From contig JAUVKD010000032.1 of the NCBI GenBank assembly GCA_030596385.1, positions 1-7,733 on the forward strand: a stretch of DNA of 7,733 nucleotides, given 5' to 3'. The first letter of the stretch is position 1. Each line of letters starts with the position of its first letter. Positions 1 to 7,733 of the stretch are shown piece by piece. Below the pieces are notes generated by a model. That model searched no databases and was not told where the DNA came from. It saw only the letters and a list, made by a program, of their open reading frames with translations. Made by a program: the position numbers and the translations under genes. Origin of the DNA: Methanosarcinaceae archaeon (GTDB lineage Archaea; Halobacteriota; Methanosarcinia; Methanosarcinales; Methanosarcinaceae).

Positions 1-885
1 ATGGCCACCACAGTAATTAGCCCTCACTCCATCTATGGAATGGGATTAGCCATGCAACAAACAGAATACGAAGACCTTGTTTACAAAGGACCTTGGGTCC
101 GAAGCGCACAACAAAGACTATTTCAAACACTTGAGAACGATTATGGGTTCCCAAAGGCAACATGCAGATCACTGGTAAACCTGATGTGGGATTTCCTAAA
201 TGAAATATATGGTGAGAAACTTCATGAAGGTCAGATAACATTCCCTGCCGCCTCTGCAAGTGAATCTCCGGGAAAAAGCGTCAAAGAACTCACATCTGTT
301 CCTGTTCATCTCACATTGCATGACAGAAACGACTTGCAGATACTCACAACTGACGGAATTTCCGGTCTGAGGAAAAAAAAGATACTTCGATTAGCCAGTG
401 AAGCACGTGACCAAAGTGGTCTGCTCACTCAAGAAGATCTAGCAGTTCTTCTCTGCAGCTCACGAAGAACGATCAGGCGAGATATCAAGGCACTAAAGGA
501 GATGAATATCAATGTTCCAACAAGAGGAACCATTCAGGATATTGGACCTGGAGTATCTCACAAAACCAAGATCGTGAAGATGTGGCTGGACGGGTATGAA
601 TATACGGATATCGAAAGAAGAACAGGTCATTCCGGGACATCTGTTCAGAGATATCTGTCAGGATTCTCAAAAGTAGTGAGGTTCCACCTTCGGGATTATT
701 ATTCACAAGAAATCCGAGAACTGACAGACATGTCTGAGAGATTAGTCAAGGAATATCTTACCCTATATGAAGAATACAAGGGGAAACCAGAAACAAAAGC
801 CAGATTTGAACAGATATTATCTGCTGATTCCGGTATGAAAAAAAATCATATCCAATTGAAACCGAGGGGAAGGGGTGTGAACTGA
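1..885 (+). CDS. DUF1670 family protein, predicted multi-HTH DNA-binding protein (paralogue 1)
   Basis: A 294-residue protein that I place in the archaeal DUF1670 family; no biochemical function is established for this family as far as I know. Three helix-turn-helix-like segments are visible. The first is around residues 140-165 (TQEDLAVLL, then RRTIRRDIKAL, DeoR-like in feel). The second is around 199-220 (YTDIERRTGHS, then VQRYL). The third is around 235-255 (MSERLVKEYL). Between the first and second lies the family-like block RGTIQDIGPGVSHK at 175-188. I see no signal peptide, membrane segment or DDE-type catalytic triad, so DNA binding without transposase chemistry is the simplest inference. 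The ATG is the first base of the window, so no ribosome binding site can be judged; in-frame Met14 and Met18 are alternative starts. Its stop overlaps the start of the next, paralogous gene by one base, which implies co-transcription and probable translational coupling. The family call is fairly sure; the role is unknown. Confidence 0.8.
   Translation: MATTVISPHSIYGMGLAMQQTEYEDLVYKGPWVRSAQQRLFQTLENDYGFPKATCRSLVNLMWDFLNEIYGEKLHEGQITFPAASASESPGKSVKELTSVPVHLTLHDRNDLQILTTDGISGLRKKKILRLASEARDQSGLLTQEDLAVLLCSSRRTIRRDIKALKEMNINVPTRGTIQDIGPGVSHKTKIVKMWLDGYEYTDIERRTGHSGTSVQRYLSGFSKVVRFHLRDYYSQEIRELTDMSERLVKEYLTLYEEYKGKPETKARFEQILSADSGMKKNHIQLKPRGRGVN
863..877 (+). promoter_or_regulatory. Purine-rich ribosome binding site for the second DUF1670 gene
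   Basis: The last codons of the first DUF1670 gene contain two G-rich Shine-Dalgarno-like stretches (GAGGGG and AAGGGGTG). The second ends seven bases before the ATG at 885. This supports the ATG in the TGATG overlap (stop 883-885, start 885-887) as the real start and fits coupled translation of the two genes. Confidence 0.55.
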
Positions 886-1649
886 TGATCGATCAAAATA
901 CAGTTCGAATGGAAAGAAAATACAATAGTTTTACCAATGCTGTGAAACTTATGCTAACGCGAGAATACAAGTTCCTTGGTGGCGATAAAATTCAGGATAT
1001 GTTCATCAAGGACCTTCTGGATGAGTTCAATAATCATCACAAAGATGATTGGAAACTGAATGCAGGCCAGACCGTATGGTGGGCAGTTCATAAGAATGAG
1101 AAACCAAGCAGGAATAAGAATATACAGAACACGAAAATGGTTCCTGTGATACTTTCTGTGGCTTCGATAGAGGATTTGAATCTCAGGTTAGAGGGGTATT
1201 CTGCAAAGGAGATACGAAGATACAAGGTTGCCAGAGTTTTGAAGGAAGCCTATGAACAGGATGGAGTATTGATCCAAGCCGATGTTAGCCAGTTGCTCGG
1301 TGTGAGTGCTGGTACAATCTCGAAGGATATTCGGGAATATCAGATAGAGCATGAAGAAATCTTGCCGTATAGAGGTACAATCCATGATATCGGACCTACA
1401 TTAACTCACAAGAAGATTATTCTCAAACAATTTCTTCGAAATGTTCCAACTCCTGAGATTGCAAGACGGACTTCTCACAGTGAGAAGGCATGTGACAGGT
1501 ATATCAAATCGTTTAAGAAGGTTAGAAAGTTAAGTGAGGAGGGACTGCCGGTGGAAAACATTGCGGCTGATCTTGATATGAGTAAGAGTCTTGTGAAGGA
1601 ATATGTTGAGATTATAGAGGATGAGATGAATAAAGGAGGGAAAATATGA
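885..1649 (+). CDS. DUF1670 family protein, predicted multi-HTH DNA-binding protein (paralogue 2)
   Basis: A 254-residue paralogue of the preceding protein. It has the same order of parts: a first helix-turn-helix at about residues 128-150 (QADVSQLLGVSAGTISKDI), the block RGTIHDIGPTLTHK at 163-176, a second helix-turn-helix at about 186-207 (TPEIARRTSHS, then CDRYIKSF), and a third at about 219-240 (VENIAADLDMSKSLVKEY). The N-terminal part carries GQTVWWAVHKNEKPSRNK (about 61-78) and PVILSV (87-92). I recall this type of block from DUF1670 proteins; the first protein matches only its later half (VPVHLTL). The two proteins are clearly related from the first helix-turn-helix onward but diverged, so this is an old duplication rather than a recent one. 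The start is supported by the upstream G-rich ribosome binding site. Its stop overlaps the ATG of a third, broken reading frame (ATGA at 1646-1649), so the original operon had at least three genes. The role is unknown; DNA binding, perhaps regulatory or linked to a mobile element, is inference. Confidence 0.8.
   Translation: MIDQNTVRMERKYNSFTNAVKLMLTREYKFLGGDKIQDMFIKDLLDEFNNHHKDDWKLNAGQTVWWAVHKNEKPSRNKNIQNTKMVPVILSVASIEDLNLRLEGYSAKEIRRYKVARVLKEAYEQDGVLIQADVSQLLGVSAGTISKDIREYQIEHEEILPYRGTIHDIGPTLTHKKIILKQFLRNVPTPEIARRTSHSEKACDRYIKSFKKVRKLSEEGLPVENIAADLDMSKSLVKEYVEIIEDEMNKGGKI
1633..1640 (+). promoter_or_regulatory. Strong Shine-Dalgarno for the broken third gene
   Basis: AAGGAGGG lies within the last codons of the second DUF1670 gene and ends five bases before the ATG at 1646. 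It is the closest match in the window to the archaeal 16S anti-Shine-Dalgarno complement. It fixes the start of the third gene and shows that this gene was once actively translated, although its reading frame is now broken. Confidence 0.7.
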
Positions 1650-2087
1650 TAAGTCAAGAAGGATATGATATTGGGGTAGGGGCCATTAGTCACTATTTTT
1701 GATGATGATGGTACTGAGTATGAAAAACTTGGGAATATTATTTTAGAAAAAGTCGAATTTGTGTCATAAGACCCACTGAAATTCACTCACCGTCCAATTT
1801 TTGAAGAGAATGATGGACTGTTTATCCTTAAATCTTCAAAAAGCAGAGGAACTCTTAATGTAAATCTGTTGACAATCCCAATCAGTTTAGAAGAACAGAT
1901 TGCAAATCAATTCATTGGAATTAAGTATCAACATGACCATAAGATATTAGAGAATGGTCCGCACTATGCCATTGATTTTATAGCAAACAAATATTACAGT
2001 GATGACAAGGAAAAATTGGTTCGGGATGCATCTGCATTTCTTAAAAACGAAATATGGGTAAAAGAGATTGTAAATTTCATTTGTTAA
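1646..2087 (+). pseudogene. Broken third gene of the DUF1670 operon (hypothetical, about 146 residues when repaired)
   Basis: The ATG at 1646 overlaps the previous stop (ATGA) and has an excellent ribosome binding site, but the frame ends after 18 codons at TGA 1700-1702. Dropping one G from the GGGG at 1679-1682 restores a frame that continues MISQEGYDIGVG-PLVTIFDDDG and so on to TAA 2085-2087. That frame is interrupted only once more, by TAA 1767-1769 at codon 41. The piece after this stop contains no methionine at all, so it cannot be a separate ATG-started gene; a TTG at 1869 is the only plausible alternative start and has no convincing ribosome binding site. The repaired product is soluble-looking, acidic near the N-terminus (DDDG) and ends in a probable helix (KEKLVRDASAFLKNEIWVKEIV). 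I do not recognise a family. Local GC (about 33% in two 60-base samples) is lower than in the gyrase genes. It is either a decayed gene or one intact gene with two sequence errors; two independent lesions favour decay. Confidence 0.7.
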
Positions 2088-2129
2088 TTTTGTATTGTGT
2101 TTCAGAAAATAGACTATCTGGAATACTAC

Positions 2130-2136
2130 TTTTTTT
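2130..2136 (+). terminator. Possible T-run terminator of the DUF1670 operon
   Basis: Seven consecutive T residues begin 43 bases after the last stop of the broken gene. Archaeal RNA polymerase commonly terminates at U-rich stretches without needing a hairpin, and I see no strong stem just upstream. The position is right for ending the accessory transcript, but a T run in AT-rich DNA is weak evidence. Confidence 0.3.
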
Positions 2137-2184
2137 GCACTTCTTAACTTAACAAATTGTCATGCTTTTGACCTTAATAATGGA

Positions 2185-2196
2185 TTTATATATAAA
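2185..2196 (+). promoter_or_regulatory. Distal candidate TATA box for gyrB
   Basis: TTTATATATAAA is a near-ideal archaeal TATA element (and a perfect 12-bp palindrome) preceded by a purine-rich stretch that could serve as a BRE. Initiation about 25 bases downstream of its centre would fall near 2215-2220. That would leave a leader of roughly 180 nt before gyrB, containing both longer palindromes. Because the box is symmetrical, orientation rests on the downstream gene. Confidence 0.45.
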
Positions 2197-2310
2197 CCTT
2201 TAATATGAATGAAAACGAAATGGTATAAGTCATGGTAATTAGTAAAAAATAGGTCAATGCGAAGCAAAAATGACATTTCTTTAACACTATTTTAACATAA
2301 TCATTTAATG

Positions 2311-2327
2311 GATATTTTGAAAATATC
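2311..2327. repeat. Perfect 8-bp inverted repeat with 1-bp centre, operator-like
   Basis: GATATTTT-G-AAAATATC is a perfect dyad of two 8-bp arms around a single G, located 70 bases before the gyrB start. Its size and tight spacing fit the binding site of a dimeric helix-turn-helix regulator. AT-rich sequence produces such dyads by chance more often than balanced sequence, so the regulatory role is inference. Confidence 0.45.
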
Positions 2328-2339
2328 AAATTAGAAATA

Positions 2340-2353
2340 ATAATTTAAATTAT
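2340..2353. repeat. Perfect 14-bp palindrome overlapping a possible proximal TATA region
   Basis: ATAATTTAAATTAT is fully self-complementary and lies 44 bases upstream of the gyrB ATG. Read as a TATA element, initiation would fall near 2374-2378 and give a short leader that still includes the GGAG ribosome binding site. It may therefore be the working gyrB promoter, an operator over it, or both. Confidence 0.35.
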
Positions 2354-2366
2354 AGTCAAAATCGCA

Positions 2367-2373
2367 TATATAA
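2367..2373 (+). promoter_or_regulatory. Start-proximal TATA-like element
   Basis: TATATAA sits 24 bases before the gyrB ATG. If used, transcription would begin almost at the start codon and the message would be leaderless. The presence of a GGAG ribosome binding site downstream argues against this being the main promoter. Confidence 0.2.
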
Positions 2374-4300
<1,927 letters not shown>

Positions 4301-4302
<2 letters not shown>

Positions 4303-4307
4303 GGTGA
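4301..4307 (+). promoter_or_regulatory. gyrA ribosome binding site overlapping the gyrB stop
   Basis: GAGGTGA overlaps the gyrB TGA (4300-4302) and ends six bases before the gyrA ATG at 4314. It decides the gyrA start and couples translation of the two subunits, which are needed in equal amounts. Confidence 0.75.
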
Positions 4308-4313
4308 GAAGAG

Positions 4314-6809
4314 ATGGCAGATATTATTAATAACGATACGGCTGATACTGGTGAAAATGAACAACAAACGTTCAACATCCAGGCTACGGATACCGGAGAA
4401 AGGATCGTACCTGTTTTAATTGAAGATGAAATGAAAAACTCATACATCGATTATGCAATGAGTGTGATTATCGGGCGTGCGCTTCCGGATGCGCGTGACG
4501 GGCTAAAACCTGTGCACCGCAGAGTCCTGTATTCCATGAAGGAATCAGGTATCACATTTGATAAAGCTTACAAAAAATCCGCACGTGTAGTGGGAGACGT
4601 AATGGGTAAATACCACCCACACGGCGATGCAGCTGTTTATGATACAATTGTCAGGATGGTGCAAGTTTTTTCATTGAGACATCCTCTAATTGACGGTCAG
4701 GGTAATTTTGGTTCGATAGATGGAGATTCCGCAGCAGCGATGCGATATACCGAAGTTCGTATGGACAAGATATCAAACGAGATGCTTGCGGACCTTGACA
4801 AGGAAACCGTATTGTTCCAGCCAAACTATGACGGGTCACTTAAGGAACCCACAGTGCTTCCGGCAAAACTTCCAAATCTTCTTGTCAACGGTTCAACAGG
4901 TATTGCAGTTGGAATGGCAACCAACATGGCGCCGCACAATTTAGGCGAAGTTATTGACGCTACTCTGATGCTGATCGATAATCCTGATGTAACTATACCA
5001 GAACTTATGACCGTTATAATGGGACCGGATTTCCCGACCGCTGCTGTGATACTTGGTACACAGGGTATCAAGGATGCGTTTGAGACGGGACGCGGAAAGA
5101 TTCGATTACGTGCCGTTTCCGCGATAGAGGAGATGAAACACGACAAACACAGGATCGTTGTTACAGAACTTCCATATCAGGTCAACAAGGCAAGACTTAT
5201 CGAAAACATCGCGGCACTGGTTCGTGAAAAGAAGATCATTGGGGTTTCCGATATCCGCGATGAATCAGACCGTGATGGGATTCGTGTTGTGATCGAACTT
5301 ACACGCACAACAAATCCTGATGTAGTGTTAAACCAGTTGCATAAGCATACCGCAATGGAAACCACATTCGGTATCATCAATCTTGCATTGGTCGATAATA
5401 TACCAAGGGTACTGAACCTTCGTGATATTTTACAGATATACCTGAAACACAGAATAGAGATCATCCAGAAACGCAGCCAGTTCGATCTGAAAAAAGCAGA
5501 GGACAGGGCACATATTCTCAATGGTTTGAAGATCGCACTTGATCACATCGATGAGGTCATTGCGCTTATTCGTGCCTCAAAGACTGTTGATGAAGCAAAG
5601 GCCAGCCTGATTGAAAAGTTCGGGCTGGATGAGATACAGGCAAAAGCCATTCTTGATATGCGCCTGCAGCGTTTGACAGGACTTGAGCGCCAGAAGATAG
5701 ATGATGAGTATGATGAACTTATTAAGGTTATTGCAGGATTAAAAGCGATCATTGCAAGTGATTCCCGCAAGTATGGAATTATAAGGGAAGAACTCACATG
5801 GTTACGTGACACATTTGCGGATGCCAGAAGGACAACGATCAAGGTATCGCACGATGATGTTACAAATGAAGACCTTATTCCTGTAGAAGAAGTTGCAGTC
5901 ACTGTGACAAATAGCGGTTATATCAAACGACTGCCTGTTGATACATACAAGCAGCAGCACCGTGGTGGCAAAGGAGTTATTGGAATGGACACAAAGGAGG
6001 AAGACTTTGTCGAAGATATCTTTATTGCATCCACTCATGATTATTTGCTGTGCTTTACGAACAAGGGCAGGATACACTGGCGAAAGGTGTATGACATTCC
6101 TGCTTCGAGCAGGCAATCACGCGGAAAGGCTATTGTGAACTTCCTTGAACTTGAGAGTGATGAATCTGTTACTGCAATGATCCCTGTTAGTAAGTTTGAG
6201 GATGGCAAGTACCTGTTAATGGGTACTAAATCAGGTACTGTTAAAAAGAGTGCACTATCCGATTTCAGTAATCCGAGAAAAGGTGGAATTATTGCAATAA
6301 CCTTGCTGGATAATGATGAACTTGTGAATGTCGCTATGACAGATGGGTCCAGAGAAGTTGTGATGGTTTCAAAACACGGGAAAGCCATCCGGTTTGCTGA
6401 ATTAGATGTGCGTCCCATGGGCAGGAGTGCACGCGGGGTAAGAGGTATGAGGCTTGAAGAGAGCGATGCTGTTGTTAGCATGGACATAGTGGACGAGAAT
6501 GCAGACCTTTTAACTATCACTGAGAACGGGTTTGGGAAACGTACCAAATTTGAAGAATACCGCACAATGCATCGGGGCGGACGCGGTGTTATTACGATCG
6601 TCACAAGCCTTCGCAATGGTCCTGTGGTGAATGTTAAGGCTGTTGAAGAGAATGAAGAAGTGATACTCACCAGTTCAGATGGTATCATCATACGGATACC
6701 TGTGATGGACATTCGCGTTCAGGGCAGGAACACACAGGGCGTTAAGATCATGAATGTAAAGTCAGGTGATGCCGTTGTTGGAGTTGCGAGGATACAGATA
6801 GGGAAATAA
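4314..6809 (+). CDS. gyrA: DNA gyrase subunit A
   Basis: This is the DNA breakage-reunion subunit, working with GyrB as an A2B2 complex. The protein has 831 residues. The catalytic pair is R144-Y145 in AAMRYTE, 23 positions later than E. coli R121-Y122, because the N-terminus carries a polar, acidic extension of about 23 residues. The ribosome binding site supports the upstream start and so the extension. The winged-helix region reads [14 protein letters not shown]106 stands where E. coli has quinolone-contact Ser83, while D110 matches Asp87. The coiled coil and exit gate include [16 protein letters not shown] (447-462). The C-terminal pinwheel has a canonical-type GyrA box QHRGGKG (548-554), needed for DNA wrapping, which separates gyrase from topoisomerase IV. 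Five further degenerate blade boxes follow (near 600, 655, 705, 754 and 804). There is no acidic C-terminal tail; it ends QIGK. The gene is intact. Confidence 0.98.
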   Translation: MADIINNDTADTGENEQQTFNIQATDTGERIVPVLIEDEMKNSYIDYAMSVIIGRALPDARDGLKPVHRRVLYSMKESGITFDKAYKKSARVVGDVMGKYHPHGDAAVYDTIVRMVQVFSLRHPLIDGQGNFGSIDGDSAAAMRYTEVRMDKISNEMLADLDKETVLFQPNYDGSLKEPTVLPAKLPNLLVNGSTGIAVGMATNMAPHNLGEVIDATLMLIDNPDVTIPELMTVIMGPDFPTAAVILGTQGIKDAFETGRGKIRLRAVSAIEEMKHDKHRIVVTELPYQVNKARLIENIAALVREKKIIGVSDIRDESDRDGIRVVIELTRTTNPDVVLNQLHKHTAMETTFGIINLALVDNIPRVLNLRDILQIYLKHRIEIIQKRSQFDLKKAEDRAHILNGLKIALDHIDEVIALIRASKTVDEAKASLIEKFGLDEIQAKAILDMRLQRLTGLERQKIDDEYDELIKVIAGLKAIIASDSRKYGIIREELTWLRDTFADARRTTIKVSHDDVTNEDLIPVEEVAVTVTNSGYIKRLPVDTYKQQHRGGKGVIGMDTKEEDFVEDIFIASTHDYLLCFTNKGRIHWRKVYDIPASSRQSRGKAIVNFLELESDESVTAMIPVSKFEDGKYLLMGTKSGTVKKSALSDFSNPRKGGIIAITLLDNDELVNVAMTDGSREVVMVSKHGKAIRFAELDVRPMGRSARGVRGMRLEESDAVVSMDIVDENADLLTITENGFGKRTKFEEYRTMHRGGRGVITIVTSLRNGPVVNVKAVEENEEVILTSSDGIIIRIPVMDIRVQGRNTQGVKIMNVKSGDAVVGVARIQIGK

Positions 6810-6976
6810 GAATTAAGATAGATGTGGTGGAAGTAAACGCTTTTAACTGTTGGCCCTTATTTAGTAGATTTAAGATGGAACAGGGTATTGCAAGACTGTT
6901 TGCTTTACAATTATGAGTGTGGTATGGTATAGTATACTAATCGATGACAGACAGTAAAAAGATAAGGATGATTACA
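6810..6976. promoter_or_regulatory. gyrA-pdxS spacer with a candidate pdxS promoter
   Basis: No reading frame is seen here. The best TATA-like stretch is TATAGTATA at 6928-6936, which includes a 10-bp palindrome TAGTATACTA (6930-6939). It would place transcription start near 6953-6958, giving a short leader with the ribosome binding site AAGGATGA (6964-6971). I see no convincing terminator hairpin or long T run after gyrA, so read-through from gyrA into pdxS is possible. Confidence 0.35.
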
Positions 6977-7733
6977 ATGGAACTTGAGAAATTACGACAT
7001 GGTACTGAGTTGATTAAACGCGGCTTTGCAAAGATGCAAAAAGGCGGTGTTATTATGGATGTTACAAACCCCGAACAGGCAAAGATCGCGGAGGATGCAG
7101 GTGCTGTTGCGGTCATGGCACTTCAGGCCGTACCTTCCGATATCAGGAAAGAAGGTGGGGTCGCAAGGATGGCTGATCCGTTCATGGTGGCTGAGATCAT
7201 TGAAACTGTAACTATCCCTGTTATGGCAAAGGCACGTATCGGTCATTTTGTTGAGGCTGAAATATTGCAAGCACTTGGTGCCGATATGATCGATGAGTCA
7301 GAGGTGTTGACACCTGCTGATAATTATTTCCACATCGATAAGACAGAGTTTACGGTGCCGTTTGTTTGTGGTGCAAGGAATCTGGGCGAGGCTCTTCGGA
7401 GGATCAATGAAGGTGCTGCCATGATACCCACAAAAGGCGAAGCAGGTACCGGAGATGTCAGCGAGGCTGTGCGCCATATGAAACAAATAATGGGTGAGAT
7501 ACGGGAACTTGCAGGCAAGAATAAGGAAGAATTGATCATGGTTGCCCGCGATATTGAAGCACCTATTGAACTTGTGCTTGATACTGCACAGAGACAGCGC
7601 ATTCCTGTGGTCAACTTCGCTGCGGGTGGAATTGCAACACCTGCGGATGCAGCACTTATGATGCGCCTTGGTGCGGATGGCGTGTTCGTTGGATCGGGAA
7701 TTTTCAAGGCTGAGAAACCTGAGGTTATGGCAA
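6977..7733 (+). CDS. pdxS: Pyridoxal 5'-phosphate synthase subunit PdxS (Pdx1), 3'-truncated by window end
   Basis: This is the synthase subunit of the DXP-independent vitamin B6 pathway. It makes pyridoxal 5'-phosphate from ribose 5-phosphate, glyceraldehyde 3-phosphate and ammonia supplied by the glutaminase PdxT. The (beta/alpha)8 barrel shows MDV with D28 (B. subtilis D24), the first catalytic lysine K85 in [10 protein letters not shown] (K81), the second K153 in TKGEAGTGD (K149), and the phosphate-binding [17 protein letters not shown] and [13 protein letters not shown] blocks. Residue 151 is proline (codon CCC, 7427-7429) where the family has arginine (R147, usually RTKGE). ALQAVP replaces the common ALERVP. 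About 252 residues are visible; roughly 40-45 C-terminal ones lie beyond the window. The start at 6977 is chosen because AAGGATGA (6964-6971) is well spaced from it; in-frame ATG 6968 would add three residues but lies inside that site. pdxT is not seen. Confidence 0.96.
   Translation, partial: MELEKLRHGTELIKRGFAKMQKGGVIMDVTNPEQAKIAEDAGAVAVMALQAVPSDIRKEGGVARMADPFMVAEIIETVTIPVMAKARIGHFVEAEILQALGADMIDESEVLTPADNYFHIDKTEFTVPFVCGARNLGEALRRINEGAAMIPTKGEAGTGDVSEAVRHMKQIMGEIRELAGKNKEELIMVARDIEAPIELVLDTAQRQRIPVVNFAAGGIATPADAALMMRLGADGVFVGSGIFKAEKPEVMA

Noticed and set aside
1676..1702. Programmed frameshift joining the 18-codon frame to the downstream frame
   Set aside because: Even after a shift at the G run, the frame meets TAA at 1767-1769. 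A second recoding event would be needed, and TAA is not the pyrrolysine codon (TAG), so simple gene decay or sequence error is more likely.
1869..2087. Stand-alone 72-codon frame starting at TTG
   Set aside because: The open frame extends upstream to just after the TAA at 1767-1769 with no ATG, and the protein reads continuously from the upstream start once two lesions are repaired. There is no convincing ribosome binding site before the TTG, so it is treated as the tail of the broken gene.
1..2087. The DUF1670 block as a complete insertion sequence
   Set aside because: Helix-turn-helix segments resemble those of some transposases, but I see no DDE or tyrosine/serine recombinase motif and no terminal inverted repeats or target duplications in the visible part.
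2217..2279. Stem-loop with arms GAAAT...GTCAT / ATGAC...ATTTC
   Set aside because: Two five-pair arms separated by a seven-base bulge and a loop of over 30 bases are too weak to annotate as a structure; mentioned only as a possibility in the leader finding.
6041..6712. 223-residue reading frame on the minus strand inside gyrA
   Set aside because: It lies wholly within an intact, highly conserved gene, its serine-rich translation is typical of an antisense shadow, and no ribosome binding site or promoter supports it.
6810..6976. A PLP-sensing riboswitch or other structured leader before pdxS
   Set aside because: The likely leader is only about 20 bases long and I see no strong stem-loops.

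Overview
This window is most likely from a methanogenic or methane-oxidising archaeon related to the Methanosarcinales. Three things point there. Two adjacent genes encode proteins of the largely archaeal DUF1670 type. The DNA gyrase genes sit in a gyrB-gyrA pair behind an AT-rich spacer with archaeal-type TATA elements. The PdxS protein carries the residues ALQAVP where most PdxS proteins have ALERVP, which from memory matches Methanosarcina homologues. The assignment rests on reading protein sequence, not on a search.

Layout, all on the + strand. Bases 1-2087 are an accessory block: two tandem, divergent DUF1670 paralogues (1-885 and 885-1649) joined by a one-base stop/start overlap. They are followed by a third gene (1646-2087) that begins in an ATGA overlap behind the best Shine-Dalgarno in the window. 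That third gene is broken twice, by an apparent one-base insertion in a G run and by an in-frame TAA. Bases 2088-2397 are a non-coding AT-rich spacer (about 24% GC by hand count from 2101) holding a T run, two candidate TATA boxes, a 17-bp and a 14-bp palindrome, and a TTTAACA repeat spaced by one helical turn. Bases 2398-6809 are gyrB and gyrA, both intact, with the gyrA Shine-Dalgarno overlapping the gyrB stop. After a 167-base spacer, pdxS (6977 onward) runs off the end of the window.

How the genes relate. GyrB and GyrA form the A2B2 DNA gyrase that introduces negative supercoils using ATP; all catalytic residues and the DNA-wrapping GyrA box are present. PdxS is the synthase half of the two-subunit pyridoxal phosphate synthase; its partner pdxT is not in the window. 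The DUF1670 operon has no obvious functional link to either. Its three predicted helix-turn-helix segments per protein suggest DNA binding, but its role is unknown.

Points most worth a second look: the doubly broken third gene of the DUF1670 operon, the palindrome and repeat cluster ahead of gyrB, alanine at the quinolone-contact serine position in GyrA, and proline in place of a highly conserved arginine next to the second catalytic lysine of PdxS. I found no CRISPR array, tRNA, rRNA or complete insertion sequence.
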